Of a stretch of 64,000 nt of DNA, positions 53,065 to 62,967 are shown in pieces. Below the pieces are notes generated by a model that was given only the letters and a program-made list of their open reading frames with translations, did not search any database and had not been told where the DNA came from. The first letter of the stretch is position 1; every line of letters starts with the position of its first letter. The DNA lies in the NCBI GenBank assembly GCA_025352885.1, contig JANXRZ010000010.1:1-64000 (forward strand), given 5' to 3'. Source of the DNA: Pseudomonadota bacterium. Lineage in GTDB: Bacteria > Pseudomonadota > Gammaproteobacteria > Burkholderiales > SG8-39. The position numbers and the translations under genes were made by a program.

Positions 53065-55121
53065 CCGGCAAGCTTCGAGATGTCGGCGACGCGGTTCATG
53101 AGGGTGCCGAGCTGCTGGAGAAGCGCGGCGCGATTGGTGCGGATGGCCGCATCGTCCACCATGACCATGACCTCATCGAAGAATCTGTCGACGCTCGGCT
53201 TGATCCTTGAGAGCAGTTTGAGCGCCTCTGCATACTCACCGGCATTGAAATGATTTTCCGCAAGCGGTGAAAGCTGTTCGACGCCGTCCATGAGGGCGAG
53301 TTCCGCTGCCTCGGTCATCAGCGTGCGGTCCGGGCGCACGAACTCGTGGCGGATGGTTTCGTTCTTGTTAATGATGTTGAGCACGCGCTTGTTCGCCGCG
53401 GCCAATTCCTTGGCCTCCGGCAGCAGCCGGAACGTTTTGACAGCATCGAGTCGCAACGTCACCCGGTCGATGCGCCCGGAGGGGCGCGCAAGGACGGCCT
53501 CAATCTCTTCGGTCGCATGCCCCAGATCGCGCAGGTAGCCGCGTAGCCGGTCGAGCACAAAGCGCTCGACTTCCTTGCCCGTGCCGCCCGCAAGTTTTCC
53601 GGCTGGGTAGACGCCAACCGCGTCTTCGACTAACTGTTCGAGCGAGAGTGGCAACTTGAGTTCCAGCAGGATGCGAAGGACACCCAGCGCATGGCGCCGC
53701 AATGCAAAGGGGTCCTTGTCGCCCGTGGGCGCGGCGCCGATCCCAAAGATCCCGGTCAGGGTGTCGAGCTTGTCGGCCAGCGCGACCGAGGCGGAGACGG
53801 CTCCTTCAGGCAGCTTGTCCCCGGCAAACCGCGGCCTGTAGTGGCCTTCAATCGCATCGGCTACCGCAAGCGGTTCACCATCATGAAGCGCGTAATACCG
53901 CCCCATGGTGCCTTGCAACTCCGGGAATTCGCCCACCATCCCGGTGAGCAGGTCCGCCTTTGCAAGCCATGCGGCGCGTTCTGCTAGGGACGCATCTGCG
54001 CCAAGCGAGCGAGCAATCCTGCCTGCGAGGAGCTGGATGCGTTCCGCGCGCTCCAGCTGGCTGCCAAGCTTGTTGTGATAGACGACTTTCCCGAGAAGCG
54101 GCACGCGCGTTTCCAGCCGCGACTTGCGGTCCTGGCTGTAAAAGAAGCGCGCATCCTCGAGTCGCGGCCTCACGACACGCTGGTTTCCGCTCACGATGTG
54201 CCGGGAATCGGCAACCTCCATATTCGACACGATGAGGAATTTCGGCAGGAGCTTTCCCGCCGGGTCGAACAGCGGAAAGTATTTCTGGTTCTGGCGCATC
54301 GTCAGGATGAGGCACTCCTGCGGCACTTCCAGAAACTGCGGATCGAATGCCCCGACATAGACGGAGGGGTGTTCGACCAGGGCCGTGACTTCATCGAGCA
54401 AGTCGGTGTAGTCCCCGAGGACTGCGCCAAGCTGTTTTGCCTGCTCGCCAAGTGCGAGGTCGATGAATGATCGGCGTTGGGCGAATGAAGGGACGACGCG
54501 GCCATTTTGTTTAAGTGTTGTTTCATAGGCGTCGGCGCCCTGGATGGCGATGTCGCCGCTGCTCATGAATCGGTGGCCCAGAGTCGTGTTCCCGGCATCA
54601 AGGCCCAGAACCCGGCCCGGAACGATCCGCGCACCATGCAGGAGGATCAGCCTGTGCACCGGGCGGACGAACTGCGCTTCACCGTCCCCCCAGCGCATCA
54701 CTTTCGGGATGGGCAGCTTCTTGAGCGCCTCCTCGACTTTCTGGCCGAGGACCGCATCGAGCGTGCCACCAGCAATGTTCACTCGTGCGACGAAGACATT
54801 GCCCTTCGGGCTCTCGCGCTGTTCAAGTGCGTCGACTGCAACGCCATTCTTTTTGGCAAATCCGGCGACGGCGGCGGCAGGTGCTGTTGCCGAAGGGCCG
54901 TGGACTTCCTTCGCGGTGTCGGCGGCCTTGTCGAGCACCCCGCTGATGCTTGCGGCCAGGCGACGGGGCGTGGCGAAAGGCGTGGCTGAACTGGACGCGG
55001 TCAGGAAGCCGTCCTTTAGAAGGTCGGCAGCGAGCGCTTCACAAAACGCTTGCGACAACCGCAGCAGCGATTTCGGCGGCAATTCCTCGGTCAGCAACTC
55101 GACCAGCAACGTCGCTTGCAC
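53061..55121 (-). CDS. glyS: Glycyl-tRNA synthetase beta subunit
   Basis: The large, tRNA-binding subunit of the alpha2beta2 bacterial glycyl-tRNA synthetase. The N-terminus LLVELLTEELPPKSL is diagnostic. FVRPVHRLILLHG, HPSVYVGAFDPQFLEVPQE and QRVVRPRLEDARFFYSQD follow. A HD-like region and the C-terminal anticodon-binding DALR-type domain complete the 686 residues. The stop overlaps gmhB. It begins immediately after the glyQ stop. Confidence 0.98.
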   Translation of the reverse strand: MQATLLVELLTEELPPKSLLRLSQAFCEALAADLLKDGFLTASSSATPFATPRRLAASISGVLDKAADTAKEVHGPSATAPAAAVAGFAKKNGVAVDALEQRESPKGNVFVARVNIAGGTLDAVLGQKVEEALKKLPIPKVMRWGDGEAQFVRPVHRLILLHGARIVPGRVLGLDAGNTTLGHRFMSSGDIAIQGADAYETTLKQNGRVVPSFAQRRSFIDLALGEQAKQLGAVLGDYTDLLDEVTALVEHPSVYVGAFDPQFLEVPQECLILTMRQNQKYFPLFDPAGKLLPKFLIVSNMEVADSRHIVSGNQRVVRPRLEDARFFYSQDRKSRLETRVPLLGKVVYHNKLGSQLERAERIQLLAGRIARSLGADASLAERAAWLAKADLLTGMVGEFPELQGTMGRYYALHDGEPLAVADAIEGHYRPRFAGDKLPEGAVSASVALADKLDTLTGIFGIGAAPTGDKDPFALRRHALGVLRILLELKLPLSLEQLVEDAVGVYPAGKLAGGTGKEVERFVLDRLRGYLRDLGHATEEIEAVLARPSGRIDRVTLRLDAVKTFRLLPEAKELAAANKRVLNIINKNETIRHEFVRPDRTLMTEAAELALMDGVEQLSPLAENHFNAGEYAEALKLLSRIKPSVDRFFDEVMVMVDDAAIRTNRAALLQQLGTLMNRVADISKLAG

Positions 55122-56009
55122 CTAGGCTGCCTTTGCCGGTTTGCCAAGCATGGGAAACCCGAGCGTCTCGCGAGAATCGAAGTAGGCCTGGGCGACGAGG
55201 CGAGACAATGTTCGCACCCGACCGATATACGCCGCGCGCTCGGTCACGGAAATTGCCCCTCGTGCATCGAGCAGGTTGAAAGTGTGGGAGCACTTCATCA
55301 CCATTTCATACGCGGGCAGCGCGAGGCCAGCCGCGATCAGCCGCTTCGCCTCGCCTTCAAAGTCGGAAAACAGGCGAAGCAGCAACTCCACGTTGGCCTG
55401 CTCGAAGTTGTATTTAGATTGCTCCACTTCGTTCTGGTGGTAGACGTCTCCATAGCTCACGCCCTCGGTCCAGACCAGGTCGTAGACGCTCTCCTTGTCC
55501 TGGAGGTACATCGCGAGACGTTCCAGGCCATAGGTGATTTCGCCGAGCACCGGCTTGCAGGGGATGCTGCCGACTTCCTGGAAGTAGGTGAACTGCGTCA
55601 CTTCCATTCCGTCCAGCCAGACTTCCCATCCAAGTCCCCAGGCACCGAGGGTGGGCGACTCCCAGTCGTCTTCTACGAACCGGATGTCGTGCACTTTAGG
55701 ATCCACGCCTATCGCAATGAGCGAGTCGAGATACAACTCCTGGATGTTCGAAGGCGAAGGCTTGAGTGCGACCTGGTACTGATAGTAGTGCTGCAGGCGG
55801 TTCGGGTTCTCGCCGTAGCGGCCGTCCTTCGGCCGCCGTGACGGCTGCACGTACGCGGCTTTCCAGGGCTCGGGACCGATTGCACGCAGGAAAGTCGCCG
55901 TGTGAAACGTGCCGGCGCCGACTTCCATGTCATAGGGTTGCAGCAAGGCGCAGCCCTCACGGTCCCAGAAGGCATTCAGTTGCAGGATGAGTTGCTGGAA
56001 GGTAAGCAT
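55122..56009 (-). CDS. glyQ: Glycyl-tRNA synthetase alpha subunit
   Basis: The catalytic class II subunit that activates glycine. [34 protein letters not shown], in adjacent parts, and the strongly conserved [43 protein letters not shown] and [11 protein letters not shown] segments identify it. The 295 residues are close to the usual 303. It is adjacent to glyS with no gap and follows lnt by 57 bases. Confidence 0.98.
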   Translation of the reverse strand: MLTFQQLILQLNAFWDREGCALLQPYDMEVGAGTFHTATFLRAIGPEPWKAAYVQPSRRPKDGRYGENPNRLQHYYQYQVALKPSPSNIQELYLDSLIAIGVDPKVHDIRFVEDDWESPTLGAWGLGWEVWLDGMEVTQFTYFQEVGSIPCKPVLGEITYGLERLAMYLQDKESVYDLVWTEGVSYGDVYHQNEVEQSKYNFEQANVELLLRLFSDFEGEAKRLIAAGLALPAYEMVMKCSHTFNLLDARGAISVTERAAYIGRVRTLSRLVAQAYFDSRETLGFPMLGKPAKAA

Positions 56010-56066
56010 GAGCGCCGGCGTTTGTGCGGTTCGAGTGATCGAGGCGCCGAAAAAGTGAAGCGGATT

Positions 56067-57563
56067 TTACCTTTTCCCTCGAATGGCGGATAGCGCCATG
56101 AGAAAGATGGCAAGGGCAACCGCCAGCCAATTGCCCATGTGCACGAAAGGCGTTGCGCCCGCGTAACCGCTCACCGTCGCTTCCAGGCGGGCTTCGATGT
56201 ATTGGGGCAATTGCCCGAGCACGCGGCCGCCCCGATCGATTGCAGCGGTCATGCCGGTGTTGGTGGCCGAGAGCATGGCGCGGCCGGTTTCCATCGTGCG
56301 CATGCGCGCCATCTGCAGGTGTTGCCCCGGAGCAAGCGAGTCGCCGAACCACGCCATGTTGCTGACGTTCACGAGCAACGTGGCTTCAGGAAGCGGGCGG
56401 ATGATCTCTTCGCCGAATACATCTTCGTAGCAGATGTTCATGGCCACCCGCTGTCCCGCGACTTCGAGCGGCGCCTGCGTTGTCTTGCCCGTGGCGAAAT
56501 CGGCCATGGGGATTTGCAGGATGTTCACGATCCACCCGAAGCCAGGGAAGACAAACTCGCCGAAGGGCACCAGGTGCACCTTGCTATAGATCTGGGGGCG
56601 GGAGACGCCGAGGCTTATCACGGAGTTGTAAAAGTCCGCCTGGCTGGTCCGGTACGGCACGCCGACCAGGATGTCGCCGCCGTTTTGTTTAGCAAGCGAT
56701 TCAAGGCCTGCTAGGTAAGCGGGATCGACCTGGTCGAGAAAGCGAGGCAACGCCGTTTCTGGCAGCACGATGAGTGTCGCCTTCCCGGCCTGAGCGAGTC
56801 GCTGATAGGTGTCAAGCGTTTTCGCATAACGCTCGGCATCGAACTTCATGTCCTGCGCAACATTGCCTTGGAGGAGGGCGGCGGTGATTGGCGAACCGTA
56901 AGGTTGTGTCCATTCCACTCTTCGCAGCGCCGCGCCACCAACGATGAGCGCGGCGAGGAAGCCGGCCGCCATCATCCGTCGCGGTCCGGCGGCCAGTTGG
57001 AGGATCAGCCCTGCGCAAATCATCATGAGCAGCGAAAGTCCATAGACGCCGGCGATCGGCGCATAGCCCCCGAGCGGCGTATCTGTGGTCGAGTATCCGA
57101 GGACCAGCCATGGAAATCCCGTGAAGCCGAGGCCGCGCAGCATCTCGGCAAACATCCAGGCAGCGGGAATCACGCACAGCCGGTGCAATAAGGTGCTTCC
57201 GGGCAAGCGGTGCTGGACGTAGCCGGCTAGCGCGAGTGGCCACGAGAGGAACGCGCAATACAGGAGCGTCGCAAACCCGGCGATGGGCGCGGGCATGCCG
57301 CCGAACACGGACAGGCTCACATAGACCCATGAAACACCCGTCATGAACAGGCCCATGCCGAAGGTGAATCCGATCAATGCAGCATCGCGCGCGCGGGAGG
57401 CGCTCGTCCAAAGGTGAGCAAGGATGGCCGGGCAGATCAGCGCGAACGGGTAAAGATCGATCGGCGCAAACGACGCCACGAGCGTGGCACCCGAAGCGAA
57501 CGCGATCAGGCAGGCGACCCCGCGCCGCTGCGACAGCCAGCCCGGGGAAAAGATCTGGATCAA
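56067..57563 (-). CDS. lnt: Apolipoprotein N-acyltransferase
   Basis: An inner-membrane enzyme that adds the third acyl chain to lipoproteins. The N-terminal half has about six to seven membrane helices. The C-terminal nitrilase-like domain carries the catalytic triad Glu (VLPETALPRF), Lys (KVHLVPFGEF) and Cys (NICYEDVFGEE), and a last helix follows. The 498 residues fit. No ATG is available: the start appears to be TTG at 57563, overlapping the corC stop as TTGA. This implies coupled, possibly inefficient initiation. Confidence 0.95.
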   Translation of the reverse strand: MIQIFSPGWLSQRRGVACLIAFASGATLVASFAPIDLYPFALICPAILAHLWTSASRARDAALIGFTFGMGLFMTGVSWVYVSLSVFGGMPAPIAGFATLLYCAFLSWPLALAGYVQHRLPGSTLLHRLCVIPAAWMFAEMLRGLGFTGFPWLVLGYSTTDTPLGGYAPIAGVYGLSLLMMICAGLILQLAAGPRRMMAAGFLAALIVGGAALRRVEWTQPYGSPITAALLQGNVAQDMKFDAERYAKTLDTYQRLAQAGKATLIVLPETALPRFLDQVDPAYLAGLESLAKQNGGDILVGVPYRTSQADFYNSVISLGVSRPQIYSKVHLVPFGEFVFPGFGWIVNILQIPMADFATGKTTQAPLEVAGQRVAMNICYEDVFGEEIIRPLPEATLLVNVSNMAWFGDSLAPGQHLQMARMRTMETGRAMLSATNTGMTAAIDRGGRVLGQLPQYIEARLEATVSGYAGATPFVHMGNWLAVALAIFLMALSAIRGKR

Positions 57564-58384
57564 GCCCGGGGCTTCACCACGGTCAGCGTGTACACACGCC
57601 GGCTGTCCGCGCGCAGGACCTGGATCCGCAGGCCTTCGAGGGTGATCGTCTCGCCCCGCTTCGGCAGGCGGCCGAGGTGGGCGATCACCAAGCCGCCAAC
57701 CGTGTCGTAATCCTCGTCAGGAAACGAGGTGCTGAAAGCCGCGTTGAAGTCCGCGATCTGGGTAAGCGCCTTGACCCGGTATCGGCCACCCGACTCGAGG
57801 ATGATGTTGTCGCTTGCTTCGTCGAAGTCGTACTCGTCTTCGATGTCACCGACGATCTGCTCGAGCACGTCCTCGATGGTGACCAGCCCCGCAACCCCCC
57901 CGTACTCGTCGACCACGATGGCCATATGGTTGCGGCTGGCGCGGAATTCACGCAGCAGCACATTGAGGCGCTTGGACTCCGGCACGAAGATCGCGGGGCG
58001 CAGCATCTCGCGAACGTTGAACTCCTCCTCGCCCGCGTAATGGCGCAACAAATCCTTGGCAAGCAGGACACCAATTACGTCGTCGCGATTTTCGCCGATG
58101 ACGGGAAAGCGCGAGTGAGCGGTCGAAATGACGACGGAAATGAACTGCTCGATCGGTTCGTTGATGTCGATGACGTCCATTTGCGCGCGCGGGATCATGA
58201 TGTCCCGCACCTGGATCTCGGATACCGTCATGGCCCCTTCGATGATCGAAAGGGCGTCCGCGTCGACCAGGTTTTTCTTGTATGCCGACCTGAGAAGCGT
58301 CACCAGTTGTTCGCGGTCTGCCGGCTCCCTCATCGCCAGCGCGGAGATCCTTTCGAGAAACGTAGGTCGGTCGGGGTCGTTCAT
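57560..58384 (-). CDS. corC: CorC/HlyC-family CBS-domain protein
   Basis: A cytosolic protein of 274 residues related to magnesium/cobalt efflux protein CorC (YbeX). Two CBS domains (VRDIMIPRAQMDVID to about VLLAKDLL, and LRPAIFVPESKRLNVLLREFR to EDVLEQIVGDIEDEY) precede a C-terminal transporter-associated domain (DYDTVGGLVIAHLGRLPKRGE). There is no membrane helix. The start at 58384 is the conserved one (MNDPDRPTFLERI). It links ybeY and lnt in the classical order. Confidence 0.95.
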   Translation of the reverse strand: MNDPDRPTFLERISALAMREPADREQLVTLLRSAYKKNLVDADALSIIEGAMTVSEIQVRDIMIPRAQMDVIDINEPIEQFISVVISTAHSRFPVIGENRDDVIGVLLAKDLLRHYAGEEEFNVREMLRPAIFVPESKRLNVLLREFRASRNHMAIVVDEYGGVAGLVTIEDVLEQIVGDIEDEYDFDEASDNIILESGGRYRVKALTQIADFNAAFSTSFPDEDYDTVGGLVIAHLGRLPKRGETITLEGLRIQVLRADSRRVYTLTVVKPRA

Positions 58385-58391
58385 GGGGATT

Positions 58392-58877
58392 TCATTGTAC
58401 CGGGCGCCGTGCCCCGGCTCCGATGAGGTACGGATTTGGCAATCCCAGTTGCTTGAGGATGCGGATTTCGGCGCGCTCCATCCGTGCGGCTTCCGCTGCG
58501 TCGGCGTGGTCATATCCTCGAAGGTGAAGAACGCCATGCACAGTGAGGTGTGCGTAGTGTGCTTGCAATAATTTGCCCTGTTCCCGCGCTTCACGCCCGA
58601 TCACCGAAGGGCAGAGGACGATGTCACCGGCGCCGGCACCGTAGGCGAAGCTGAGAACATTGGTTGCGTAATCCTTTCCGCGAAACGCGCGATTTAAGCC
58701 GCGCGCTTCCGAGATCCCGGCCAGTCTCACGGTAACTTCAATGGGGCCACGCGAGGCCGCACGTACCCATTCACTGAACCGTGCAGCGGCGGGGGTGCTT
58801 CTCGAGCGGCTCGCATCCTGCACGTGGACCGTCGCCTTAATCGGGCGGGTGCTTTTTTGCGTGCTCTTCGTAGGCAT
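58392..58877 (-). CDS. ybeY: Endoribonuclease YbeY
   Basis: A zinc endoribonuclease acting in 16S rRNA 3' maturation and ribosome quality control. The metal motif HGVLHLRGYDH is complete, and LNRAFRGKDYATNVLSFAY is the other signature. The ATG at 58877 gives 161 residues and overlaps the end of ybeZ by 41 bases; a TTG two codons earlier is less likely. The N-terminal 15 residues are basic and variable. Confidence 0.95.
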   Translation of the reverse strand: MPTKSTQKSTRPIKATVHVQDASRSRSTPAAARFSEWVRAASRGPIEVTVRLAGISEARGLNRAFRGKDYATNVLSFAYGAGAGDIVLCPSVIGREAREQGKLLQAHYAHLTVHGVLHLRGYDHADAAEAARMERAEIRILKQLGLPNPYLIGAGARRPVQ

Positions 58878-59838
58878 GGACAATGCGCGCGACCAGCGGG
58901 TGGCGGACTACATCCTCGGCGAGGAATTCCGTAAACGCGATGCCGCGCACATCGGCCAAGATGCCACGCGATTCGATGAGGCCGCTTTTCTGCCCGCGCG
59001 CAAGGTCGATCTGCGTAACGTCGCCGGTTACGACGGCTTTTGCGCCGAAACCGATGCGGGTGAGGAACATCTTCATCTGCTCGGGCGTCGTGTTCTGCGC
59101 CTCGTCGAGGATGATGAAAGCGTGGTTGAGCGTGCGGCCGCGCATGTATGCAAGCGGCGCGAGTTCTATCGTGCCGCGTTCGAGGAGCTTGCCCACTTTG
59201 TCAAACCCCATGAGGTCGTAGAGCGCGTCGTACAGCGGGCGCAAATACGGGTCGACCTTTTGCGCGAGATCGCCCGGCAGGAAGCCCAGGCGCTCACCGG
59301 CTTCGACCGCAGGGCGCACCAGGACGATGCGTTGCACCGTATCGCGCTCGAGCGCATCGACGGCACAAGCGACGGCGAGAAAGGTCTTGCCGGTACCTGC
59401 CGGGCCTATACCAAACGTGATGTCGTGCGCGAGGATGTTCTTGATGTAAATGTCCTGCCGGGGCGTGCGGCCATGCAGGTCAGGACGTCGCGTAACCAGC
59501 AGGGTCCGGTCGTCCGATTCGGGCTTCCGTGCGCGGATGCGCGCATGCCGCAACTCGGTCAGCCCGAGTTGGACATCTTCCAAGGCAAGATCGCTCGAAC
59601 CGGTCTTCGTATAGAAATAATCCAGTGCCCGGGCCGCTTCGGCCGCCTGGCCGGGTTCGCCTTTCACCGAGAAGCCAGGCCCGCGCCGCGAGATCGTCAC
59701 ATCGAGGGCCGATTCGATCTGGCGCAAGTTCGCATCCATCGGCCCGCAGAGCCGGGCCAGGCGCTGGTTGTCCACGGGTTCGAAGCGCACTTCGGCGGCC
59801 TTGTCCGGATGCTTGCGCAGCGCCGGCTTGCTATTCAT
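58837..59838 (-). CDS. ybeZ: PhoH-like ATPase YbeZ
   Basis: A cytosolic ATPase of the PhoH family that works with YbeY. The Walker A is [11 protein letters not shown] and Walker B is [24 protein letters not shown] and TGDVTQIDL are family motifs. An N-terminal KH-like region (about 35-70) suggests RNA binding. The start at 59838 overlaps the miaB stop by eight bases. The 333 residues are normal. Confidence 0.95.
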   Translation of the reverse strand: MNSKPALRKHPDKAAEVRFEPVDNQRLARLCGPMDANLRQIESALDVTISRRGPGFSVKGEPGQAAEAARALDYFYTKTGSSDLALEDVQLGLTELRHARIRARKPESDDRTLLVTRRPDLHGRTPRQDIYIKNILAHDITFGIGPAGTGKTFLAVACAVDALERDTVQRIVLVRPAVEAGERLGFLPGDLAQKVDPYLRPLYDALYDLMGFDKVGKLLERGTIELAPLAYMRGRTLNHAFIILDEAQNTTPEQMKMFLTRIGFGAKAVVTGDVTQIDLARGQKSGLIESRGILADVRGIAFTEFLAEDVVRHPLVARIVHAYEEHAKKHPPD

Positions 59839-61159
59839 CGACCAGTTCGCCCCGCAAAGTATGCGCAAGCGCACGGGTAATGCGCACTCTCGAGAAGGCG
59901 CCCGCAAGGTTGGCGCTTCCCTTGAAATTGACGGTCCGGTTGTTTTCGCTGCGACCTGCCATGTCGACGGGATCCTTCCGTGATGGACCTTCGACAAGGA
60001 CTCGTTGAATCGTGCCCACCATGTCCTGGCTGATCGCGCTCGCCTGCTCCTCGATTTGCGCCTGAAGGCGTTGCAGGCGCGCAAGCTTCACTTCCCGGGT
60101 CACGCCGTCAACAAGGGCGGCCGCAGGCGTTCCGGGCCTCGGGCTGTAAAGGAAGGAATAGGAGTCATCGAAGCCGATATCGCGTACGAGCGCCAAGGTC
60201 GCTTCAAAATCCGCCTCGGTCTCGCCAGGGAAGCCGACGATGAAATCCGACGAGAGGCCGATGCCCGGCCGGATACGTCTGAGCCTGCGCACGATCGACC
60301 GATACTCAAGGCTCGTGTAGCCGCGCTTCATGGAGCCCAACACGCGGTCGGACCCCGACTGCACCGGGAGATGCAGGTGATCGGCGAGCTTTGGAATTTC
60401 GGCGAACGCCTGGATAAGGCGCGGCGTGAATTCACGCGGATGCGAGGTGGTGAAGCGGATGCGTTCGAGGCCATCGATTTCAGCCACATGGAGCAACAGT
60501 TCGGCGAAATCGCAACGCGTGCCGTCCGGTGCCTGGCTGCGATATGAGTTTACGTTTTGCCCGAGGAGCGTCACTTCTTTCACGCCGCCCTCGGCGAGCT
60601 CCGCGATTTCGGCAATCACGTCATCGAATGGCCGCGATACTTCTTCGCCGCGGGTATAGGGCACGACGCAGAAACTGCAATACTTGCTGCAGCCTTCCAT
60701 GACAGATACGAACGCGGACGGCCCGTCGACGCGTGGCGGGGGCAGGTGATCGAACTTCTCGATCTCCGGGAAACTCACGTCCACCTGGGAAAGTCCCGTC
60801 CGGTGTCTTTCCGCCAGCAGCGCAGGCAAACGATGCAGTGTTTGTGGGCCAAACACCACGTCGACATAGGGTGCGCGAGCAAGAATCCCCGCGCCTTCCT
60901 GGCTTGCGACGCACCCTCCGACCGCGACCATCAGCGCCGGATTTGCGGCCTTGAGTTCCTTGATCCGGCCGAGGTCGGAAAACACTTTGTCTTCCGCCTT
61001 CTCGCGTACCGAGCACGTATTGAAGACAACGAGGTCGGCGTCCTCCACACAGGTGGCCGGTGTGAGCTGCGCGGATTCGCACAGGACGTCGGCCATCCTG
61101 GCCGAGTCGTACTGGTTCATCTGGCAGCCGAACGTCTTGATGAAAACCTTGCCTGGCAT
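59831..61159 (-). CDS. miaB: tRNA-2-methylthio-N6-dimethylallyladenosine synthase
   Basis: A radical-SAM methylthiotransferase modifying A37 of tRNAs that read UNN codons, including the tRNA-Phe encoded in this window. The N-terminal cluster domain has [16 protein letters not shown] and [11 protein letters not shown]. The radical-SAM cysteines are in [20 protein letters not shown] domain closes the 442 residues. It is nine bases from the small exported protein gene upstream. Confidence 0.97.
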   Translation of the reverse strand: MPGKVFIKTFGCQMNQYDSARMADVLCESAQLTPATCVEDADLVVFNTCSVREKAEDKVFSDLGRIKELKAANPALMVAVGGCVASQEGAGILARAPYVDVVFGPQTLHRLPALLAERHRTGLSQVDVSFPEIEKFDHLPPPRVDGPSAFVSVMEGCSKYCSFCVVPYTRGEEVSRPFDDVIAEIAELAEGGVKEVTLLGQNVNSYRSQAPDGTRCDFAELLLHVAEIDGLERIRFTTSHPREFTPRLIQAFAEIPKLADHLHLPVQSGSDRVLGSMKRGYTSLEYRSIVRRLRRIRPGIGLSSDFIVGFPGETEADFEATLALVRDIGFDDSYSFLYSPRPGTPAAALVDGVTREVKLARLQRLQAQIEEQASAISQDMVGTIQRVLVEGPSRKDPVDMAGRSENNRTVNFKGSANLAGAFSRVRITRALAHTLRGELVDE

Positions 61160-61168
61160 GGTGTCCTG

Positions 61169-61516
61169 CTAACGCTGCTTCTTGTCCGGCTTGGCGGCTT
61201 CGTCCTGGGTGAGTATCCAGACCCGGTGCACCATGCCCGCGGCATCAACCAAGTACTTCACGAGGAGGGTGTCCTGAGGCAGTGCATTTGGGACGAGGAT
61301 CCGGTTATCCGGCGTGCGGATCTGCGCGCCCGGTGACAGTTGGGCGCGCACGCCATCGAGTTCGACGATCGTTTGACCGACGTACCGCAACTGCCCCCGG
61401 GTGGCTTCGTCCGGGATCGCCCTCAACTGCGCGATGGCAGTCCCTGAACCGCAAAACCACGCAGTTAAGAGAAGGGCAGTGATGATGCCGCGTGAAAGGT
61501 AGCGAATGCTCAGCAC
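61169..61516 (-). CDS. Small exported hypothetical protein
   Basis: A 115-residue protein with a signal peptide (basic RYLSRG, hydrophobic ITALLLTAWFCG, cleavage near TAIAQ). The mature part of about 85 residues (LRAIPDEATRGQLRYVGQ, IVELDGVRAQLSPGAQIRTPDNRI) ends in LVDAAGMVHRVWIL. I recognise this as a conserved betaproteobacterial hypothetical type without a known role. The frame is open back into tRNA-Met, but that part only reads the tRNA. The GTG at 61516, ten bases after the tRNA, is the best start. No strong ribosome site is seen. Confidence 0.7.
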   Translation of the reverse strand: MLSIRYLSRGIITALLLTAWFCGSGTAIAQLRAIPDEATRGQLRYVGQTIVELDGVRAQLSPGAQIRTPDNRILVPNALPQDTLLVKYLVDAAGMVHRVWILTQDEAAKPDKKQR

Positions 61517-61525
61517 CGAAGATGT

Positions 61526-61602
61526 TGGTGGTGATAGGTGGACTTGAACCACCGACCCCAGCATTATGAGTGCTGTGCTCTAACCAGCTGAGCTATATCA
61601 CC
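61526..61602 (-). tRNA. tRNA-Met (CAU), elongator type, CCA encoded
   Basis: On the minus strand the acceptor GGTGATA pairs with TATCACC and is followed by discriminator A and an encoded CCA. The D arm is GCTC/GAGC. The anticodon loop CTCATAA gives CAT, and the T arm contains GGTTCAAGTCC. The 77-base length, the normal first acceptor pair (not the mismatch of the initiator) and the likeness to E. coli metT point to elongator Met. tRNA-Ile2 with a modified CAU is the alternative. Confidence 0.93.
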
Positions 61603-61646
61603 AGAAGTTGCGGATCGAGTTGCGGTTTGTGCGAAAACGGCCGCGA

Positions 61647-61675
61647 ATTGTCTGTATTTCGGCTATCGCGGTCAA
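61647..61675 (-). promoter_or_regulatory. Candidate sigma70 promoter for tRNA-Met
   Basis: TTGACC (61670-61675) and GACAAT (61647-61652) on the minus strand are 17 bases apart. A start about seven bases beyond the -10 would give a leader of about 38 bases before the tRNA. The rest of the 191-base gap to the hydroxylase gene holds nothing I recognise. Confidence 0.55.
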
Positions 61676-61793
61676 GGCCCCCGTGCACTTTCTGGTCGAA
61701 AACGGCTGGTTTTTCATCCATTTAGGTTTTTCACACGCAGTTCGCCTCACGTCCTCCCAAAGGATCCGAAAAGCCGGCCGCTAGAATGGGGGG

Positions 61794-62951
61794 ATGCGCT
61801 TCGATCTGGCGGTGGTGGGCGGTGGGGTGGTTGGGGCGAGCGTTGCCCGCGCAGCGCGCGGCCTTTCCGTAGCCCTCATTGCAGCCGACCGTCCAGCGGA
61901 TCGCGAGCGCTCACAACGGTACGATGCGCGCATTTACGCCTTGTCCCCCGGCAATGTGGCGTTTCTGCGCTCAATCAAGGCGTGGGACCTCATTCCCGCT
62001 GACCGTTTGACCCCCGTTCATTCGATGCGCGTTTTTGGCGACGCACCAGACACATGCATCGAATTCGATGCGTATCGGGCAGGCGCGAGCGAACTGGCAT
62101 GGATCGTCGAAGACAGCGCACTCCAGGCCGCCCTTTGGACCGCCATGAGTGCCCAGGACGGGCTCGAATTGATCGTTCCGGGGCAGTGCGACTCACTCGA
62201 AGTGGGTGGGTCGGCAAGCCTGGGCCTCTCGAGCGGCCGCCAAATCGAGGCCGGCCTGGTGATTGGGGCCGACGGCGCTGATTCGTTTGTGCGCACCGCG
62301 GCCGGAATCCACGCTGCCGGCAAGTTGTATTCGCAGACAGCGGTGGTGGCCAACTTCAAATGCGCCAAACCGCATGGGCACACCGCCTTTCAGTGGTTCC
62401 AGCGCGGGGCGGTGCTCGCGTTGCTTCCTCTTCCAGGAGACCGGGTATCGATGGTCTGGTCCGTTTCGGATGACGAATCGACTCGATTGACGGAAATGGG
62501 TGGGGAACAACTTGCAGACGCGGTGACTGCTGCGTCGGCAGGAGTGCTCGGGACGCTCGAACCGGAATCACGCGCACAAGGCTATTCGTTGCGAACGGTA
62601 ACGGCCAGTCGATTGGTGGCCCCGCATGTTGCGCTTGTGGGCGACGCTGCCCATGTAATCCATCCGCTTGCCGGGCAGGGCCTCAATCTCGGATTGCAGG
62701 ACGCGAGATCCCTTGCAGCCGTCATTCTTCAACGCGAAAAGGTGCGCGGCGTTGGCGACCTGCGCGTTCTCCGACGGTACGAGCGATCCCGCAGCGAGGC
62801 TATACTCGCCATGCGCACCGGAGTGGACTCCTTGCATCAATTGTTCGGCTCCGCCAACCCAGTCGTGGGGCGCATGCGCAACCTCGCCCTGAACTTAACC
62901 AACCGCATGCCGGTCATAAAAAACCTTCTTTTGCGTCACGCAGCCCGGTGA
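61794..62951 (+). CDS. UbiH/UbiF/COQ6-family FAD hydroxylase
   Basis: A flavin monooxygenase of 385 residues for a ubiquinone-ring hydroxylation. The FAD motif AVVGGGVVGASVARAA opens the protein. DG-type motif VIGADGADSFVR and the second FAD motif VGDAAHVIHPLAGQGLNLGLQDA are intact, with the DAAH form seen in UbiF/UbiI/UbiM rather than UbiH. Which ring carbon it acts on cannot be decided. It is divergent from tRNA-Met and lies 16 bases before dsbC. Confidence 0.92.
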   Translation: MRFDLAVVGGGVVGASVARAARGLSVALIAADRPADRERSQRYDARIYALSPGNVAFLRSIKAWDLIPADRLTPVHSMRVFGDAPDTCIEFDAYRAGASELAWIVEDSALQAALWTAMSAQDGLELIVPGQCDSLEVGGSASLGLSSGRQIEAGLVIGADGADSFVRTAAGIHAAGKLYSQTAVVANFKCAKPHGHTAFQWFQRGAVLALLPLPGDRVSMVWSVSDDESTRLTEMGGEQLADAVTAASAGVLGTLEPESRAQGYSLRTVTASRLVAPHVALVGDAAHVIHPLAGQGLNLGLQDARSLAAVILQREKVRGVGDLRVLRRYERSRSEAILAMRTGVDSLHQLFGSANPVVGRMRNLALNLTNRMPVIKNLLLRHAAR

Positions 62952-62967
62952 CGGCCCCGGAGATTCG

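Noticed and set aside
52523-53071. N-terminal extension of plsC, an apparent fusion of 422 residues
   Set aside because: The extra part is gmhB read in another frame; the plsC start overlaps the gmhB stop by ATGA.
61517-61564. Upstream extension of the small exported protein into tRNA-Met
   Set aside because: These codons only translate the tRNA; such peptides are common artefacts beside tRNA genes.
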